The notes under the pieces were generated by a model, which was not told the origin of the DNA, ran no database searches, and saw only the letters and a program-made list of their open reading frames with translations. From NCBI GenBank assembly GCA_030141605.1, contig JAQGDQ010000058.1, positions 360,352 through 424,351 of the forward strand: DNA of 64,000 nucleotides, read 5' to 3'. How positions within the stretch are numbered: position 1 is the first letter of the stretch; each line of letters begins with the position of its first letter. Shown piece by piece: positions 45,577-64,000 of the stretch. Origin of the DNA: Tubiluchus corallicola (Eukaryota; Priapulida; Priapulimorpha; Priapulimorphida; Tubiluchidae). A program made the position numbers and the translations under genes.

Positions 45577-45759
45577 TTAAAGGAAAAGTAAGTGATTAAT
45601 GCCACGCACATTTTCTCTATTTAAAGAAGTTATTAATGTCTGTAAGTCTAGCAGAGTGGCATAATGAAGAGCACGAAGCACCGATGGCGTGAGCAGTGGT
45701 TTAATAAAGTCTAACAAACCGTGAATTTCAGAAACGCTTCCACTTCTTACTGCTGGCTG
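45577..45759 (-). CDS. Candidate terminal exon of an unknown minus-strand gene
   Basis: A 60-codon frame on the minus strand without an initiating Met: GSVSEIHGLLDFIKPLLTPS, then VLRALHYATLLDLQTLITSL, ending NRENVRGINHLLFL and TAA (stop at 45577-45579). AG dinucleotides just upstream (cttag, cagccag, cagcag on minus) could serve as acceptors. Leu-rich helical composition looks protein-like, but I do not know the family and could not find upstream exons between here and 48.4 kb. It may be a pseudogene piece or chance. Confidence 0.25.
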   Translation of the reverse strand, partial: QPAVRSGSVSEIHGLLDFIKPLLTPSVLRALHYATLLDLQTLITSLNRENVRGINHLLFL

Positions 45760-46109
45760 CTAAGCTCAGCGATGAAGAGCGATCTTGTAAAATGAAATTG
45801 TGAGAAAATTAATTTTTAATGTTAGGCCGAATGGTGACTAATGCTAAATATTTCAGAATATTAAACATTATGTTCGTGTTTCTGCTTCACAATAATAATT
45901 CACTAAATTAAGATAGATCAGTACTATAGCTGTGAAATCTGTGGATATAGTCGAAGTTTCCTATACCGGCAAAATTAGTAAGTATGTCTTAAAAATTTCA
46001 TGTCTGCATTTAAGCTAATTTTAGTCGTCTTATTTATAACTCGTTTTTTTTATCTGAAATCCGAAGCTCTTCAATAGTGGATCTTTGCTAAAAATACCCT
46101 TCAAAGTGC

Positions 46110-47560
46110 TAAATGTGGGTACGTCTCATCCGATAGTTGAGGAAATACAGATCGGCAGAGAAGGGGTAGCCAAGTAATTGTCTCCGATCAATCCTTCCAA
46201 GGCTTGGATCCTGATGAGGATCCTTTGATATGGGAATTCTTCCTTGTGACTGGAAGTAAACATTGGTAACAGCTGTTTACAGGAAGGGTTGAAAGTCGTC
46301 GCCAGGAAGTTATAGATCTGTCTCTCTAACATGCATTTTGTGCAAGGTAATGAAGCATATTATCTTAACTCACCTTATGAAACATGTTTCACATCATAAT
46401 ATATTATCACTATCAGCTCTTCAGCATGGTTTTAGCAGTGATCATGTGAAACGTAACTAATTAATGCAATTCAAGACTAGGCATCTGTCCTAAACAATCA
46501 TAGCCAAACAGATGTGGTACTGCTGGACTTCAGCAAAGCTTTTGACACTGTGCTGCATTATAGACTCCTTCATAAGCCCCATTATTATGGCATTCTTGAA
46601 AGGACTGCAGCATGGATATCTGGTTTCCTTCTTGGTCGAACTCAGACAGTATCTGCCAATGGAAGAAAGTCTTATTCGTCTCCAGTAATATCAGTAGTGC
46701 CACAAGACTCTGTCCTGGGGCCAGTTTTATTCCTTTTGTTTATCAATGACATTAGCGCAAACATATCATCCCAACTTGGTTTTTTTGCCCATGATAGTAT
46801 TATATACAGGGAGATAACATCTCGGGAAGACCATATTCAAGTGTAAGTTGATTTCTAGAAACTTTTTCAGTGGTCTCAGAACTGACTCATGCAATTCACC
46901 CCTACTAAGTGCTACATTCTAAATATTACCAATAAACAGAAACCAAGCTCCTTCCAATATACAATTGCAGATGCACTACTAACACAGGCCAGTTCACATG
47001 GATACCTTGGAGTTACAATAGATCAAAATCTCAACTGGAATGACTACTGTGATAAGATAAAATCTAAAAATAATGGCACCTTGGGCCTATTGCAAAGAAC
47101 ACTCGCTGTTTGTTCTGAGGAAGTAAAGCAGATTGCTCATCACACCTTAGACCTAGGCTGGAATATGTTTGCTGTGGGTGGAACTCCTATACCCAATGTT
47201 ATATCACCAACTTGGAGAAGGTTCAACGCCAAGCAGCTTGTTTTTGTTAAAAATCAATATCGTCGAGAGGTGGCCATGTTACATCACTGCTTCAGCAACT
47301 AAGATGGGACACTTTGGAGAACAGATAGTTGCTCTTCCAAATCACAATGTTTGATAAAATTCAGCATGGATTGGTGACTATATTATTTCCTGCATGCATT
47401 TTACCATCCTTCTCATGCACCCGTTCATACCACTAGCACGATATGCAACGGGCTTCCAGCCATAGCAGTAAAGGTTAGTTCTGTCGAAACGTTCTGGCAA
47501 GTGACGCTTGATACCATCAGAGTCAGAGAGCCGCCTGTTTATATAGGATGATTGTAAAAA
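46110..47560 (+). mobile_element. CR1/jockey-like LINE reverse transcriptase, degenerate
   Basis: Read across several frames with stops: IQIGREGVAK, then LSPINPSKAW; GILPCDWK then TLVTAVYRKG; SPGSYRSVSLTCILCKVMKH (46285-46355); LSALQHGFSSDHVKRN; VVLLDFSKAFDTVLHYRLLH (46514 on); VPQDSVLGPVLFLLFINDIS; FFAHDSIIYREITS; MQFTPTKCYILNITN; HGYLGVTIDQNLNWNDYCDK; LGLLQRTL; VKNQYRREVAMLHHC, and then NGLPAIAVKVSSVETFW-like end. These are the successive RT motifs of non-LTR retrotransposons. The palm motif that should read F-A-D-D is FAHD and the usual VPQGS is VPQDS, so it is catalytically dead as well as frameshifted. The endonuclease part is missing (5' truncation). Confidence 0.88.
46514..47302 (+). 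pseudogene. Reverse transcriptase core, broken
   Basis: Two frames, 46514-46846 (DFSKAFD to REDHIQV) and 46889-47302 (FTPTKCY to LHHCFSN), joined by a frameshift and stop near 46842-46890. The first keeps the motif A Asp (DFSKAFD); motif C has lost its first Asp (AHD). It is part of the LINE above and not a host gene. Confidence 0.85.
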
Positions 47561-47607
47561 AAATTCACACTAATAACCACACCTAGCACCTTGTTCTTTT
47601 ATGATAT

Positions 47608-47916
47608 CTAGTGTACGTTGTTGATTTGATGCACAGGGGCACATTGACTGCACACATCATTCGAGTTTAAGTAGTTGTTTTTGAGCTTTTGTGGACTGTC
47701 ATCCATATCATCTGTGGACTGCTGAGTAACATTTTCTTACGGATTTGCGAACCCATTGGAGTCATAGACCACCCACTTATTTTGTGAACACAGCTTCAAA
47801 ACTTGAATGTTAAGGTTTCTAATAGTTTACTTGAAATTTTCAAATGCGCAGACTGAAATTGTGCATATCTTGTCACTGAACATCTTTGTGTGCACCAGTG
47901 CTAACAGCCTTACAAT
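47608..47916 (-). pseudogene. Weak broken coding-like frame, minus strand
   Basis: A 103-codon frame on the minus strand with two internal stops: IVRLLALVHTKMFSDKICTI, SVCAFENFK stop, TIRNLNIQVLKLCSQNKWVV, YDSNGFANP stop, ENVTQQSTDDMDDSPQKLKN, and onward. The pieces between stops look protein-like, and 'CSQNKWVVYDSNGFANP' ends at a GTAAGA. I recognise no family. It could be a decayed gene, a transposon ORF or chance in AT-rich DNA. Confidence 0.2.
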
Positions 47917-48487
47917 CTAATCAGTTCGTATGTCAACTTGAAAAATTTTGAAATTATTGATTTTTTTGGCTGGGTATCTAGTAGAGCAATGAAACTATAT
48001 TTAGGGACATTGTGGATTACCAGACACTAAAAGTGGTTTTGCGTATCTCTGTTGTACAACTGTAATGCATTTATCCAATGCCAGTGGCTTGGTGGCAATC
48101 GAGCACTTATATGTTGAAAATATTCTTATTGTATCTGCCTCATTTAAATTTTAGTTAGAATGTGAGTGGTGTTGTAACTAGTGTGCAGTTGTTTTAAAAA
48201 TGTGTATTGAAACAAGTTTATATCATGTAATATTACTTTGCTGTTCCTGAGCTTGAATAGTCAAAACATTAAGTTGTTAAATGTGTTAACGTTGTCATCT
48301 TGGCTTTGCAGTTTGTCTGCACCTTTTGGTATTTTTGATCATTTTTTATTTGCAGTTGTTCAGTTTAGCTGCTAAGTTTTCTTAAACTTTTTGATAGCCT
48401 TGTACCATGTACTAAATTGATGTACTTACTGTTGTATTGTGACTCTTGTCATCATAGCAATAGTGGATATCTTCTCAACTTACTGTG

Positions 48488-62960
<14,473 letters not shown>

Positions 62961-64000
62961 TGCTAAAGTATTACTGTAATATATATAGATAGGTTTTGTA
63001 TAGCTTAATTGCTTAGTTTGTACAATGTAGCTGTGTCCAACTGTTGTAAATTTTCAATTTCTGTATGATAGGGCAGCTTGAAGAATAACATATGATAAGT
63101 GAATGTAGTTTAGACATATTGCAATAGTAAAACAGTAATGCATAGTTTTTTAACCCTAATTTACACTTGCAATTTTTCACAGTAAGAGCTTAAGAAGTAG
63201 TGTACCAGTGTATCATTATTACACAAATGATACATTGTTGTATGTTTTGTTATAGTTTTACTTTTTAGGAAACACTACTTTTTCGCAACTATTTCTAGCC
63301 TTCATATGACATGCTTCATCATGTTGTGTGATTTAATAGCCTTGAGTAAATATTTAATTTTTCTTAATACAATTTTTTTGCTTGTAGTATATTTTAGAAT
63401 GTGAAGGAGCAGTCATTTTTAGAGATCAATAACATAATTTTTCTCTTGGACTGAATATCATTTTATTTTTAATGAAGTATGTCAAAGGGTTACAAAATTA
63501 ACAAGTTTGGCTGTTCCAGTTTCTTTGTTAAACATATGCATTTGTAAAATTATTAAGCACCAAAATGTTATTTGGTTCTCAGACATATCCTGCAAGGTAT
63601 TTTGCAAAAAAATATTTTTTATTGTTTCTTTTAGAAAATATACTTGACAATTAGCTTATTTTTGGGCTTATAAAAGTAATGTTGATATTACAGCACAAAA
63701 AAGAAAATCTTTATATAAGAGTGATTATGAACTACATTGTAATTCCAAATGCCTAAAAGATATTACTAGTTACACCTAGTTCTGGCTTATTATTGTATGG
63801 TGCTAATTGAAACTTCAGTGCATCCAATTAGCATATTTAAAAATGAAATGATGTAGTCAGCTGTTTGTACATTGTGCTTTGAAAGTGTGCTGTGATATTT
63901 AAACACTTTGTTATTATGCACATTGTGCAGGTACATTATAGTTGCAATGTACAATCCTTCGAATATGTTTACGTACAGATAACATCTTTGTCAAAAGACA
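62961..64000 (+). other. FAM91A1 3' UTR and downstream flank
   Basis: AT-rich, without a canonical AATAAA or ATTAAA that I could find up to the window edge. Either a variant hexamer is used or the UTR extends beyond the window. No coding sequence seen. Confidence 0.5.

Larger units (their letters stand above)
43914..48487. other. Intergenic interval between XKR and FAM91A1 genes (divergent)
   Basis: 4.6 kb containing two unassigned coding-looking segments, a degenerate LINE and a broken minus-strand frame (each listed). 43914-44639, 45162-45576 and 47917-48487 show nothing I can support apart from AT-rich sequence; the last must hold the FAM91A1 promoter and 5' UTR. Confidence 0.6.

Overview
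This is a stretch of AT-rich animal nuclear DNA. Every identifiable gene is spliced, with mostly GT-AG introns, short exons (about 60-355 bp) and introns of about 100 bp to 2.7 kb. The proteins are closest in my memory to vertebrate-type metazoan genes, and the repeats (pogo/Tigger-like DNA transposons, CR1/L2-like LINE pieces, tRNA-derived SINE-like units) fit an invertebrate animal. I cannot name the phylum from the sequence alone.

Three protein genes are certain. (1) 41-32822, plus strand: the 3' two thirds of POLE, the catalytic subunit of DNA polymerase epsilon. I could place 36 exons, from the palm motif carrying the catalytic Asp through the inactive C-terminal polymerase-like module to the two Cys clusters and the stop codon. 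The 5' part (exonuclease domain, first palm Asp) lies off the left edge. (2) 39126-43736, minus strand, convergent with POLE: a three-exon XK-related protein of the XKR4/6/7 type (457 aa), a multi-pass membrane protein of the phospholipid scramblase family. (3) 48488-62960, plus strand: FAM91A1 in 21 exons (810 aa), complete from ATG to stop, a component of the trans-Golgi tethering machinery. The three genes are functionally unrelated housekeeping or membrane genes, with no operon-like logic.

Between them, 32823-39125 is a 6.3 kb convergent intergenic or 3' UTR interval with repeats only. The interval 43737-48487 holds the XKR upstream region, two small coding-looking segments of unknown identity (44640-45161 plus; 45577-45759 minus), a degenerate LINE reverse transcriptase (about 46110-47560) and a weak broken reading frame (47608-47916 minus). 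62961-64000 is FAM91A1 3' UTR or flank.

Mobile DNA sits mainly in introns: two full-length copies of one roughly 500 bp pogo-type MITE family in opposite orientation (11924-12409 and 48703-49206), a 462 bp Tigger-like deletion derivative with a transposase N-terminus (28566-29027), another TA-flanked MITE (5602-6131), an L2-like LINE 3' end (27465-28108), SINE-like units and several short tandem arrays. I found no convincing novel multi-gene system. The observations most worth checking are the hidden 70 bp terminal exon of POLE, a DETD caspase-like motif in the XKR tail, a candidate GC-AG intron, and the orphan coding segments near 45 kb. All exon limits were placed by eye from splice consensus, reading phase and remembered homologues; no alignment was run.
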